Notes: generated by a model not told the origin, from the letters alone. 17,773 nt of DNA from an uncultured Bacteroides sp. (GCA_905210875.1 CAJLYN010000020.1:1-17773); one strand, 5' to 3'. Counted from the first letter of the stretch, positions 7,207-14,971 are shown. Program-made: numbers and translations.

Positions 7207-8577
7207 ATGACAGAATTAATCAGAAAAAAACTCAACGACAGTCCCGTGGCACGCTGGACGGCCATGTTTATCGTGTCGTTCACGATGATGTGTGGCTATT
7301 TTATTACCGATGTTATGGCATCGCTCGAAGTGATGTGTACCACACCCGTCGCCGAAGGCGGCCTTGGGTGGAGCAGTTCCGAGTATGGATTTTTCTCGGG
7401 GGCCTATGGCTACATCAATGTGTTCCTGCTGATGCTCTTCTTTGGCGGTATCATACTCGACCGTTGCGGTATCCGTTTTACCGGTGTGATGAGTTCGTCG
7501 CTCATGCTGGGAGGAGCTCTGCTCAAATGGTATGCCCTCTCTACCGATTTTGGTGACGCTACGTTTATGGGTTACCACATGCAGGTCGTGTTGGCCAGCC
7601 TTGGATTTGCCATCTTCGGTATGGGTGCCGAGATTACGGGAATCACGGTTTCAAAAGTAATTATCAAATGGTTTACCGGTCATGAGGTTGCCTTGGCCAT
7701 GGGCTTGCAAGTGGCCATGGCCCGTATCGGTACGGCGGTAGCGCTGGCTTGCAGTCTGCCTATGGCAAGAGCGATGGGCGATATCTCCTATCCGGTGCTT
7801 TTCGGTGCTCTGTGTCTCTGCGTAGGCTTGGTGGCCTATCTGGTCTATTGTGTGATGGACAAGAAACTCGACTGCTCGATTGCCGCGGTACAGGAGAAGC
7901 CCGAAGAACGTTTCCAGCTTAAAGACCTGAAACTGATATTTACCAACAAAGGTTTCTGGCTCATTACTCTTCTGTGCCTGATGTTCTATGCCGGCGTGTT
8001 CCCCTTCTTGAAGTTTGCCACCAAACTCATGATTGCCAAGTATCATGTAGAGCCCCAGATGGCCGGTCTCATACCGGCGATGTTGCCATTTGGTACCATT
8101 CTGCTCACACCGGTCTTTGGATCTCTTTACGACCGTATAGGAAAAGGGGCAACACTTATGATTATTGGTTCGGTCATGCTCATGGTGGTGCATCTGCTTT
8201 TTGCCTTGCCTATTCTGCCTACCTGGTGGTTTGCTATTGTGATAATGGTAGTGTTGGGTATTGCCTTCTCTTTGGTACCTTCGGCCTTGTGGCCCAGTGT
8301 ACCCAAGATTATTCCCATGAAGCAGCTTGGCTCGGCCTATGCCACGATTTTTTATATTCAGAATATAGGACTTTCTTTGGTGCCGGTGCTTATCGGGTGG
8401 ATTATTGACAGATTTTCGACCCATAGCGACAGTATGGGAAATGTTTCTTACGATTATACTATTCCCATGCTCATTTTTGCATTTTTCGGTTTCATCGCCA
8501 TTTTTATTTCTTTGGTGTTGAAAAAAGAAGATGCGCGTTCGCATTACGGCCTTGAAGAACCGAACATGAAAAAATAA
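7207..8577 (+). CDS. MFS transporter, MFSD1-like
   Basis: A 456-residue inner-membrane major facilitator protein with about 12 hydrophobic helices and a cytoplasmic central loop near residues 218-245. Motif A-like sequences occur after helix 2 (GGIILDRCGIR, 80-90) and in the second half (GSLYDRIGKG). The C-terminal part, ALWPSVPKIIPMKQLGSAYA then FYIQNIGLSLVPVL, resembles the eukaryotic lysosomal carrier MFSD1 and its bacterial relatives. MFSD1 is reported to move dipeptides, but the bacterial substrate is unknown. I chose ATG 7207; the alternative ATG 7177 falls in the T-rich tail of the rlmD terminator. No clear promoter is visible; CATGTTTG at 7176-7183 is one mismatch from a -7 box. The MFS call is firm, the MFSD1 link is a memory-based comparison. 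Confidence 0.85.
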   Translation: MTELIRKKLNDSPVARWTAMFIVSFTMMCGYFITDVMASLEVMCTTPVAEGGLGWSSSEYGFFSGAYGYINVFLLMLFFGGIILDRCGIRFTGVMSSSLMLGGALLKWYALSTDFGDATFMGYHMQVVLASLGFAIFGMGAEITGITVSKVIIKWFTGHEVALAMGLQVAMARIGTAVALACSLPMARAMGDISYPVLFGALCLCVGLVAYLVYCVMDKKLDCSIAAVQEKPEERFQLKDLKLIFTNKGFWLITLLCLMFYAGVFPFLKFATKLMIAKYHVEPQMAGLIPAMLPFGTILLTPVFGSLYDRIGKGATLMIIGSVMLMVVHLLFALPILPTWWFAIVIMVVLGIAFSLVPSALWPSVPKIIPMKQLGSAYATIFYIQNIGLSLVPVLIGWIIDRFSTHSDSMGNVSYDYTIPMLIFAFFGFIAIFISLVLKKEDARSHYGLEEPNMKK

Positions 8578-8665
8578 ACGCATCTTGTAAAAAATCGATT
8601 TTATTGCCGCCTGTATATGTCGATATTTTGTTTATCAGTGGAACAAGATTCTTAAAGTTTGAGGT

Positions 8666-9859
8666 ATGAAATTCTATCTTATGCCTATGATTATCGGGTT
8701 ACTGGTTATTATCGGTCCCGACATATGGATATACCGAAAGATACGCAAACGCATAGGAAACACCTATTTGCGCTATATCTATTGGTTGCCGGCACTGTTT
8801 TTTGTGCTGTTCTTCTGTGGCATGCGACTGTTTTCCAACGATGTCCCCGATTATAAACTCATGTCTCACATAACGTGGATATTGTGGCTGTTTGCATTGA
8901 TTTATCTGCCCAAATTTTTCTATACTCTGTTCGATTTCATAGGTTGGCTGTTGAAAAGTTTCAGCCGTAAAATATCGCTTTGGCTTTCACGGGTCGGTGC
9001 AGGAGTAGCAGTCGTTTTGGCGATTTTGTTGCTGTACGGGGCTCTTGTCGGGCGCACGAGGGTACATGTCAAGCAGGTGGAAATTGCTTATGACGGGCTG
9101 CCCCGGCAACTCGACGGCTTCAAAATCGTACAACTCTCCGATATGCATGTTGGGAACTGGGGCGATTATACCCGTGTCATGCGTAAAGCTGCCCGACTTG
9201 TCGCAGAATGTAAACCCGACATGGTGGTTTTTACAGGCGATTTTGTCAATAATTTTTCCGATGAGATTACCCCCGAGGTGGTCAATATATTCGCCTCGAT
9301 AGAGACTCCCCGCTGCGGGAAATATGCCATATTGGGAAATCACGATTACGGCGACTATTTTCGATGGCAAACTCCACAAGAAAAGGCTGAAAATCTGGTA
9401 CGCACCAAAGAAGGAATACGCCGTTGCGGGTTTGACCTGCTGCTCAACGAGTCGCGCAGGGTGGCAGTAGGAGACACCTCGTTGTTGCTGGTAGGGGTCG
9501 AGAATGTGGGTAAACCGCCCTTCCGCCAGTATGGCGACCTGTCGCGTGCACTGGTCGGAGCCGATACGACGCAGTTTACCGTGTTGCTTTCGCACGATGC
9601 TTCGCATTGGCGTCAGGAGGTGCTCGATCACCCGTTCATCGCGCTTACCCTGTCGGGACATACTCATGCCGCTCAATGCGGAATCTCCTGCGGCAGGCTG
9701 CATTGGTCGCCATCATCGTGGTTGTATGATGAATGGGATGGCCTTTACCGTGAAGGACAACAGGCCTTGTATGTCAATCGAGGACTTGGATATGTCGGAG
9801 TACCCATGCGTTTGGGCATGGAGCCTGAGGTTACGTGCATCACGTTGCGTTCCCGTTGA
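8666..9859 (+). CDS. Membrane-anchored metallophosphoesterase
   Basis: A 397-residue protein with about four hydrophobic segments (near 3-22, 40-55, 69-86 and 110-127), then a calcineurin-like phosphoesterase domain. All metal-binding motifs are present in order: D159-x-H161 in QLSDMHVG, G191-D192, GNHD (224-227), SHD (309-311) and GHTH (331-334). This architecture is typical of the YkuE/YaeI-like group, which includes membrane enzymes acting on lipids or nucleotide-sugar lipids. Chlamydial LpxG, a UDP-diacylglucosamine pyrophosphatase, is a distant relative. The domain probably faces away from the last helix at the membrane surface; which side is not clear. The start at ATG 8666 has a nearby GAGG but only 1 nt before it. 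Substrate unknown. Confidence 0.88.
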   Translation: MKFYLMPMIIGLLVIIGPDIWIYRKIRKRIGNTYLRYIYWLPALFFVLFFCGMRLFSNDVPDYKLMSHITWILWLFALIYLPKFFYTLFDFIGWLLKSFSRKISLWLSRVGAGVAVVLAILLLYGALVGRTRVHVKQVEIAYDGLPRQLDGFKIVQLSDMHVGNWGDYTRVMRKAARLVAECKPDMVVFTGDFVNNFSDEITPEVVNIFASIETPRCGKYAILGNHDYGDYFRWQTPQEKAENLVRTKEGIRRCGFDLLLNESRRVAVGDTSLLLVGVENVGKPPFRQYGDLSRALVGADTTQFTVLLSHDASHWRQEVLDHPFIALTLSGHTHAAQCGISCGRLHWSPSSWLYDEWDGLYREGQQALYVNRGLGYVGVPMRLGMEPEVTCITLRSR

Positions 9860-9912
9860 AAGGATACGACAATTACACAGCCGGCCCGTTGTCTTTGATA
9901 GCTATACGCCGG

Positions 9913-10179
9913 TCAGTCGGCCGCTGTATCGTTGTGTTTTGTATCTCTCTCCGCTGCCTTCCGGTCCAGCTCATTGTCGCGTTTACGCATCTCTTCGCGG
10001 AACTTTTCTCGCCGTTTCAATACATAGCGCAACAATACGATGACGATGATGTTGGCTGCCAGAATACCGAAGAACTCGGTCGGTTCTCCCTCAAACCGAT
10101 GCCAGCCAAATATGGCCAGCAACAGTGTATAGACAAGCAGCAGTGCCGATATGAGGTTGTATTTTTTCAGTTTCTTCAT
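9913..10179 (-). CDS. Small two-helix membrane protein, unknown function
   Basis: An 88-residue protein with a basic N-terminus (MKKLKKYN), two hydrophobic segments (about 9-25 and 37-52), and a long charged C-terminal helix (about 54-82) rich in Lys, Arg and Glu that may form a coiled coil on the cytoplasmic side. I recognise no family. It starts 6 nt after the exonuclease stop codon, so it is the last gene of the yicC operon. The gene converges on the metallophosphoesterase gene with a 53-nt gap in which I find no convincing terminator. Reality is supported by the operon spacing and the ordered composition; function is not inferable. Confidence 0.7.
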   Translation of the reverse strand: MKKLKKYNLISALLLVYTLLLAIFGWHRFEGEPTEFFGILAANIIVIVLLRYVLKRREKFREEMRKRDNELDRKAAERDTKHNDTAAD

Positions 10180-10185
10180 GATGCG

Positions 10186-10830
10186 TTACTTTTGAATAAA
10201 ACGTTTTTCACTGGTTACTTGTTTGTCGAGTTGGCGGGTAGCTTTGAAACCCTCGGGGAGCGGTTCGCCTCGGAGAGCCTTGTATATGTGCAGGCAGGCC
10301 CAGGCATCGGTGGCGGCATAGAGTTGCTGAGCGGGGGTTAACTCGGCCGCTTCCCAGTTTGAGAGCTGCTGGGTTTTGGCAATCTTCTTCTCAAAGAGGA
10401 GGGCATAGATTTTTTGCAGACTCATCTCTTCGATGCCGAATGCGGCGGCATACTGTTGCAACTCTATATAGTGGTGGGGGGTCAGCGTAGAGAGACGGCG
10501 CAGTCCGGTAAAGTCGTCTTTCAACGATAATCCTATTTTCAAAATATCGGGCGATTCAAGAATCTGTTGTACGGCGTATGTACTTTTCAGTCGGCAGAGT
10601 CGAAACAGATAGCAGGTATCCCATGTCGATATCTGTACCAGAGCTACCTGATGAATCACCCCTTTCTTGAACGACGGTTTTGTCTCGGTATCGATGCCTA
10701 CGACTTTCTCTTTCAAAAGATGCTCGACAGCTGTGAAGGCTTCATTTTCGGTATTGATCGTTATGATCTTTCCCGGAAACTTGATGACCTCCATCGAGGC
10801 GATGCTTTCTGCGTTGATTTGTGATGTCAT
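10186..10830 (-). CDS. DEDDy 3'-5' exonuclease (RNase D-like domain)
   Basis: A 214-residue protein made almost entirely of a DnaQ-like 3'-5' exonuclease domain. The acidic residues expected for two-metal catalysis are visible: D47 and E49 in GIDTET, D105 in LSLKDD, and the Y171-x3-D175 pair in LYAATDAWACLHIY, which makes it DEDDy type. It lacks the C-terminal HRDC domains of true RNase D, so it is a stand-alone domain protein, and its substrate (RNA or DNA) is uncertain. I chose ATG 10830, 16 nt after the preceding DUF5063 stop codon. The frame stays open upstream to 11025, but that stretch is antisense-phase translation of the DUF5063 gene. It is the fifth gene in the yicC-gmk-nadD operon. 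Confidence 0.88.
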   Translation of the reverse strand: MTSQINAESIASMEVIKFPGKIITINTENEAFTAVEHLLKEKVVGIDTETKPSFKKGVIHQVALVQISTWDTCYLFRLCRLKSTYAVQQILESPDILKIGLSLKDDFTGLRRLSTLTPHHYIELQQYAAAFGIEEMSLQKIYALLFEKKIAKTQQLSNWEAAELTPAQQLYAATDAWACLHIYKALRGEPLPEGFKATRQLDKQVTSEKRFIQK

Positions 10831-10846
10831 ACGGGAGCGGGCGGAA

Positions 10847-11497
10847 TTATAACCAGCGATCGGCATCTTCTTCGTCGTCGAGCCAGGCCGATTGTCTTTT
10901 CTGATAAAAGTTTCCCTCTTCCTCATTATGATGGTGGGGGTGATGATGGTCGCATTCGCATTCGTAATCGTCGCCGAGAATGTCGGAGGTGTTGTAGTAG
11001 ATACGGTGCAGGGCGGCGAGTGCATTCAGAAGTTTGGATCCCCAGTAGCTCGAAAACTCCTCGCGGCATTCAGTCAGTGCTACCCGCATGGTGTCTTCGT
11101 TCTCGGTGCGATAGGCGGCGATGCAGTCTTTCACGGCCTGGTAGATGTCGGCCATATCTTCGGCAATGCTGGCACCCAGTGGCAGGTCGCTGTATTTCAT
11201 GTCGTCGCTTTGCACCACGAGATAGGCGTCGTTCTCTCCGAGCAGCCGTTCGATGTCGCTCCGGAGGTATTCGTATTCTTCTTCGGAAACGAACTGCTCA
11301 GGCGATTCGAGAAAATCTTCGTTCTCTTCGTCGATGGGCAGAAGAGTAGCTTTGAGATAAAGCAGCGGCAGCAGTTTGATGGCGGTAGAGACAAACTCTT
11401 CCTGGTTAAGGCTCTCTACTCGTTCAAGAAAAGCGCAGAATTCGACACCTACGGTAACAAATTCGACACTGTTTTTGGCGTATATGTATTTGTCCAT
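10847..11497 (-). CDS. DUF5063 family protein with C-terminal His cluster
   Basis: A 216-residue, very acidic cytosolic protein. The N-terminal part (FVTVGVEFCAFLE, then AIKLLPLLYLKATLLP) and the central helices match what I remember of DUF5063, a Bacteroidetes family of unknown function. Residues 178-194 hold a striking metal-ligand cluster, Y-E-C-E-C-D followed by HHHPHHH and EEE. The last residues are acidic and tryptophan-rich. I chose ATG 11497 (MDKYIYAKNSVEF), 7 nt after the nadD stop codon; a frame start at 11527 would overlap nadD by 23 nt. It sits between nadD and the exonuclease gene in a tight operon, so co-expression with NAD and nucleotide genes is expected. The metal-binding idea is inference. 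Confidence 0.78.
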   Translation of the reverse strand: MDKYIYAKNSVEFVTVGVEFCAFLERVESLNQEEFVSTAIKLLPLLYLKATLLPIDEENEDFLESPEQFVSEEEYEYLRSDIERLLGENDAYLVVQSDDMKYSDLPLGASIAEDMADIYQAVKDCIAAYRTENEDTMRVALTECREEFSSYWGSKLLNALAALHRIYYNTSDILGDDYECECDHHHPHHHNEEEGNFYQKRQSAWLDDEEDADRWL

Positions 11498-11504
11498 GTC
11501 CGTA

Positions 11505-12083
11505 TTATTGATATAGATGATTTTCAATTATATAGTTATGCACGCGACGCGGAACCAGACGGTCAAACGGTTGTCCCGTTGCGATGCGATGCCGTATGTC
11601 GGTCGACGAGATTTCCATCATCGGGGCTTGTGTAAGGTGTACATGCGGCGGGAGAGAGGTCTCGTCGACCGGAAATCCGGGACGGGGATAGATGTATAGC
11701 TTGAATTGTCGGATAATCTCTTCGGCCGATTTCCAGCGGTCGAAGATGGTCCAGTTGTCCGAGCCGATGAGTAGACTGAAATCGGTGTCGGGATAGCGGT
11801 GTGCAAGCTCCTGCAACGTTGTGATGGTGTAGGAGGGGCGGGGCAGATGCATCTCGATGTCGCAGTATCGAAGGCCTTTCTCGCCTTCGATGGCCAGTTG
11901 CACCATGCGGGCGCGTGTGGCGTCGTCGAGTAGGTCGGCCTGTGATTTAAGCGGGTTCTGCGGGGAGACGACAAACCATATCTCGTCGAGCGTTCCCTGT
12001 TCGATGAGGGCACGCGCTATGGCCATGTGCCCGTTGTGAATGGGATTGAACGATCCCGAGAAGATTCCCGCTTTGGTGCCCAT
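11505..12083 (-). CDS. nadD: Nicotinate-nucleotide adenylyltransferase
   Basis: A 192-residue cytosolic nucleotidyltransferase that joins nicotinate mononucleotide and ATP to give deamido-NAD and PPi, the penultimate step of NAD synthesis. The N-terminal ATP-binding motif GSFNPIHNGH (10-19) carries the HxGH-type signature. A second conserved loop, GSDNW (107-111), and the C-terminal ISSTDIR motif (158-164) are both intact. Length is typical. It begins 14 nt after the gmk stop codon and ends 7 nt before the DUF5063 start, so it is an internal gene of the yicC operon. Linking gmk and nadD is common in Bacteroidales. No odd features seen. Confidence 0.95.
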   Translation of the reverse strand: MGTKAGIFSGSFNPIHNGHMAIARALIEQGTLDEIWFVVSPQNPLKSQADLLDDATRARMVQLAIEGEKGLRYCDIEMHLPRPSYTITTLQELAHRYPDTDFSLLIGSDNWTIFDRWKSAEEIIRQFKLYIYPRPGFPVDETSLPPHVHLTQAPMMEISSTDIRHRIATGQPFDRLVPRRVHNYIIENHLYQ

Positions 12084-12097
12084 GTCTTGACCCTTTC

Positions 12098-12667
12098 CTA
12101 TTTTTTCAGAAACTCTTGTATCGTTCTCAATGCTTCGTTCTCGGCGGTGTTGAGGTCATCGTTGACGATGATGCGGTCGAACTTCGGAGCAAAACTCATT
12201 TCATATTCGGCTTTGTCCAGTCGGTTCTCAATTACCTCGGGCGCATCGGTGGCTCGTCCTACAAGTCGACGGCGCAACTCTTCGAGGCTGGGAGGCTGAA
12301 TAAATATCGACAGCGCCCGTTCGCCGTAGAAGCGTTTGATGTTGACGCCCCCCACGACATCGACATCGAAAATCACGTTTTTCCCGGCGGTCGTCAGCCG
12401 TTCGACTTCGCTTTTGAGTGTGCCGTAGAACTTGTCGGTATAGACCTCCTCGTATTCCAGAAAGTCTCCGGCAGCGATACGGCGGCGGAACTCTTCGGGG
12501 GTGAGGAAGTAATATTCCACTCCGTCTTTCTCCTCACCGCGCGGTGCTCTTGATGTGGCCGAGATGGAGAAGGCCAGGTTGAGGTTTTGCGTGAGCAGGA
12601 AGCGGATAATGGTCGATTTTCCTGAACCCGACGGGGCTGAAAAAATGATGAGTTTTCCCGTTGGCAT
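12098..12667 (-). CDS. gmk: Guanylate kinase
   Basis: A 189-residue enzyme that phosphorylates GMP and dGMP with ATP, an essential step toward GTP and dGTP. The P-loop APSGSGKST (11-19) is at the N-terminus. It is followed by the GMP-binding segment with SATSRAPRGEEKDGVEYYF (from about residue 37) and by FLEYEEVYTDKFYGT in the lid region. The late segment RLDKAEYEM and the acidic IVNDDLNTA tail are usual for the family. Size is slightly short but normal for Bacteroidetes. The start lies 5 nt after the yicC stop codon, implying coupled translation. Confidence 0.96.
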   Translation of the reverse strand: MPTGKLIIFSAPSGSGKSTIIRFLLTQNLNLAFSISATSRAPRGEEKDGVEYYFLTPEEFRRRIAAGDFLEYEEVYTDKFYGTLKSEVERLTTAGKNVIFDVDVVGGVNIKRFYGERALSIFIQPPSLEELRRRLVGRATDAPEVIENRLDKAEYEMSFAPKFDRIIVNDDLNTAENEALRTIQEFLKK

Positions 12668-12672
12668 GGCTC

Positions 12673-13548
12673 TTACATTACGTTGAGAATTTGTTCCTTG
12701 ATTTGTTCCAGCTCGTCTTTCATGCGCACCACGATTTTTTGCAGCTCGGCGTGGTTGGCCTTGGAGCCCATGGTGTTGACTTCACGACCTATTTCCTGGC
12801 TGATGAATCCCAGTTTCTTGCCTTGGCCGTAGCGGCCGTTCATGGTTTCGATGAAATATTTCAGGTGGTTGTCGAGACGGTTTTTCTCTTCGTTGATGTC
12901 GAGTTTTTCGATATAGAATATCATCTCCTGTTCCATGCGGTTCTTGTCGTAATCGAAGTTCTCGATTTTACTGAGTGCGTCGATGATGCGGGTTTTGATT
13001 TTTTCGGTTCGCTCTTTTTCGTAAGGCTCAACTTCGGTAAGGAGACGGGCGATGTTTCCGATTTTTTCGGTGAAGAGTTTTTGGAGCATGAGACCTTCTT
13101 GGGCTCTGAATTCGATGAGGTGGTCGATAGCCTCGTTCACGGCCCGTTTTACAGCTTCATTTTCATCGTCGGAGGCTTCGGGCGTTTCGCTTTTCAGGGC
13201 GTCGGGAAGTCTCAGGAGGGTAGGCAGCCAGTCGGCTGGTTCGGGTATCTGTAACGATGAGGCAACCGATTTTAGTTGCTCATAGTAATTCTTGATAATG
13301 TCGATGTTTATCTGTGCAGAGCTTTCGCCCAAAGATTTGTTTTCGATTTGTATCGAAAAGTCGACTTTCCCGCGTTCAAGGCGTTGCGCTATTTCGCTGC
13401 GGATGTCCATCTCCAAAGCTTTATATATTTGTGGAACGCGCATTGACAGGTCGAGTTGCTTGCTGTTGAGCGATTTAATCTCGACGGTGATTTTTCGTTG
13501 GGGAAGCTCGACAATGGCTTTGCCGAAGCCGGTCATGGAATATATCAT
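12673..13548 (-). CDS. yicC: YicC family endoribonuclease
   Basis: A 291-residue protein matching the YicC family (E. coli YicC is 287 residues). The hallmark N-terminus MIYSMTGFGKA starts a YicC-like N domain (about 1-155). The C-terminal DUF1732 domain (about 205-291) has the conserved stretch LDNHLKYF, then GRYGQGKKLGFISQEIGREVNT and an amphipathic C-terminal helix. E. coli YicC has been described as an endoribonuclease affecting small-RNA decay, so a role in RNA turnover is expected here. It is the first gene of the six-gene minus-strand operon, with a good promoter just upstream and a very short leader of about 12 nt. The family call is firm; RNA targets in this organism are unknown. Confidence 0.92.
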   Translation of the reverse strand: MIYSMTGFGKAIVELPQRKITVEIKSLNSKQLDLSMRVPQIYKALEMDIRSEIAQRLERGKVDFSIQIENKSLGESSAQINIDIIKNYYEQLKSVASSLQIPEPADWLPTLLRLPDALKSETPEASDDENEAVKRAVNEAIDHLIEFRAQEGLMLQKLFTEKIGNIARLLTEVEPYEKERTEKIKTRIIDALSKIENFDYDKNRMEQEMIFYIEKLDINEEKNRLDNHLKYFIETMNGRYGQGKKLGFISQEIGREVNTMGSKANHAELQKIVVRMKDELEQIKEQILNVM

Positions 13549-13567
13549 AGTTACGTGATTATTTTTG

Positions 13568-13599
13568 CAAAATTAATTTTTATCCTTCGGATATACAAG
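13568..13599 (-). promoter_or_regulatory. Bacteroidales promoter for the yicC operon
   Basis: On the minus strand a -7 TAATTTTG (13575-13568) matches the consensus exactly. It is preceded at 20 nt by CTTG (13599-13596), which is three of four bases of the -33 TTTG. Transcription would start near 13561, only about a dozen bases before ATG 13548. Confidence 0.6.
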
Positions 13600-13648
13600 C
13601 GGGAAAGGGGGAAAAACCTTTGTTGATTTGCTCATACTTTCTCACTAA

Positions 13649-13693
13649 GCAAAGGGGCTGTGGCAAATGCACTATTCGCCGCAGCCCCTTTGC
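13649..13693. terminator. Strong hairpin between ilvA and yicC
   Basis: A perfect 12-bp stem, 13649-13660 with 13682-13693 (GCAAAGGGGCTG and its complement), can be extended inward by three G-C/C-G pairs after a U-G pair. The loop is about 13 nt. No T tract follows on either strand. It lies beyond a more classical terminator for ilvA, so it may be a second transcription barrier that protects the yicC promoter region. Confidence 0.5.
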
Positions 13694-13713
13694 AATAGAG
13701 GTATTTATTTTAG

Positions 13714-13738
13714 AAAAAGGATAGCTCTTGCTCTATCC
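13714..13738 (-). terminator. ilvA: Rho-independent terminator of ilvA
   Basis: Read on the minus strand, GGATAG (13738-13733) pairs with CTATCC (13724-13719) around an 8-nt loop and is followed at once by five T residues (complement of 13714-13718). It lies about 36 nt past the ilvA stop codon. Confidence 0.65.
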
Positions 13739-13774
13739 GTGACGGAATTTTACTCTTGAATGGCCGTTTCTCTG

Positions 13775-14971
13775 TTATGAGATGACATGATATCCCGACC
13801 GTATGAGCTCTTCTCTTATGTTGTCGATATGCTCTTGATTACGGGTTTCGAGAACCACTTGCAAATAACAGGCATTGATGTCGGTGGCTTTCCCGGCCCG
13901 GTCGTGGTGTACCGATATGACGTTGGCTCCCATGCGGGCGATGATGCTGGTAACGCCGACCAGTTGGCCGGGTCGGTCCATCAGTTCGACGGTGAGGACA
14001 TAAGAACGTCCCGATTTCAGCAGGCCTCGGTTGATGACGCGTGATAAAATGGTTACGTCGATGTTACCTCCCGAAACCAAGCAGATGGTCTTTTTCCCTT
14101 GAATGGGTAGTTTGCCAAACATGGCTGCAGCCACCGATACGGCACCGGCACCTTCGGCTACCAGTTTTTGACGTTCGATAAGCGAAAGTATGGCGGTAGA
14201 AATTTCATCGTCGGTCACTGTTACGATGTCGTCGACGTAGTGGCTGCAAATGTCGAACGTGTGGGTGCCCGGCTCTTTCACGGCAATACCGTCGGCTATG
14301 GTCTTAACGCTCGGCAACCGTTCGATGTGTTTGTGGCTCAACGATACGACCATGCTCGGTGCGCCGCTGGCCTGTACACCGTATATCTTGACATTCGGAC
14401 GCAGGCTTTTGATGGCGTAGGCCACTCCCGAAATCAATCCGCCACCGCCTACGGGGACAATGACGGCCTCGACATCGGGCAGCTGGTCGAGTAGTTCGAT
14501 GCCGATGGTTCCCTGTCCGGCAATGACATTCTCATCGTCGAACGGGTGTACAAACGTGTAGCCCATCTCCTCCTTTAACTGCAAAGCCTTTTGATAGGCA
14601 TCGTCGTAGACTCCGTCGACAAGGCACACCTCGGCACCGTAATTCTTGGTCGCTTCAACTTTGGAAAGCGGAGCACCGGCCGGGAGGCATATCAACGATT
14701 TGATGCCGTTCTTTGTGGCCCCCAGGGCAACACCTTGTGCATGGTTGCCGGCCGAGCAGGCGATGACACCTTTGGCTTTTTCTTCGTCGGAGAGTTGGGA
14801 AATTTTGTAATAGGCTCCACGCACTTTAAAAGAGCCTGTAAGTTGTAGATTCTCGGGTTTTAGATATATCGGCGTGCCGGGAACGATTTGAGGAGCGACA
14901 ATCAAATCGGTACGCCGCAATACCTCTTTCAATACAAAAGAGGCGTGATAAATTTTGTCAAGCGTGAGCAT
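13775..14971 (-). CDS. ilvA: Threonine ammonia-lyase (threonine dehydratase) with ACT domain
   Basis: A 398-residue PLP enzyme that deaminates threonine (and often serine) to 2-oxobutanoate, feeding isoleucine synthesis or catabolism. The PLP lysine is K49 in LTGSFKVRGAYYK. SAGNHAQG (73-80) contacts the substrate carboxylate and the phosphate-binding loop is VGGGG (174-178). A single C-terminal ACT domain starts near 325 (YVLTVELMDRPGQLVGV) and runs to the end. One ACT domain and about 400 residues fit the shorter ilvA/tdcB-like type rather than the 500-residue E. coli IlvA with a doubled regulatory domain. Regulation by isoleucine is therefore not assured. The gene is divergent from the sulfatase gene, with 215 bp between starts; no full-consensus promoter for ilvA is visible. 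Confidence 0.93.
   Translation of the reverse strand: MLTLDKIYHASFVLKEVLRRTDLIVAPQIVPGTPIYLKPENLQLTGSFKVRGAYYKISQLSDEEKAKGVIACSAGNHAQGVALGATKNGIKSLICLPAGAPLSKVEATKNYGAEVCLVDGVYDDAYQKALQLKEEMGYTFVHPFDDENVIAGQGTIGIELLDQLPDVEAVIVPVGGGGLISGVAYAIKSLRPNVKIYGVQASGAPSMVVSLSHKHIERLPSVKTIADGIAVKEPGTHTFDICSHYVDDIVTVTDDEISTAILSLIERQKLVAEGAGAVSVAAAMFGKLPIQGKKTICLVSGGNIDVTILSRVINRGLLKSGRSYVLTVELMDRPGQLVGVTSIIARMGANVISVHHDRAGKATDINACYLQVVLETRNQEHIDNIREELIRSGYHVIS

Noticed and set aside
8528..8586. Inverted repeat AAGATGCG/CGCATCTT around the end of the MFS gene
   Set aside because: The arms are 8 bp and 43 nt apart, half lies in coding sequence, and there is no T tract; not called a terminator.
8627..8661. 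TTTG and AAAGTTTG as a promoter for the metallophosphoesterase gene
   Set aside because: The -7 box has a mismatch in its TA, and the implied start would fall on the ATG itself, leaving no leader.
9860..9912. Short inverted repeat GACAA/TTGTC between the convergent metallophosphoesterase and small-membrane-protein genes
   Set aside because: Only 5 bp with a large loop and no T tract on either strand; too weak to call a terminator.
10831..11025. N-terminal extension of the exonuclease frame to 11025
   Set aside because: The added 65 residues are low-complexity (Thr/Ser/Arg-rich) and overlap the DUF5063 gene in another frame; ATG 10830 fits operon spacing.
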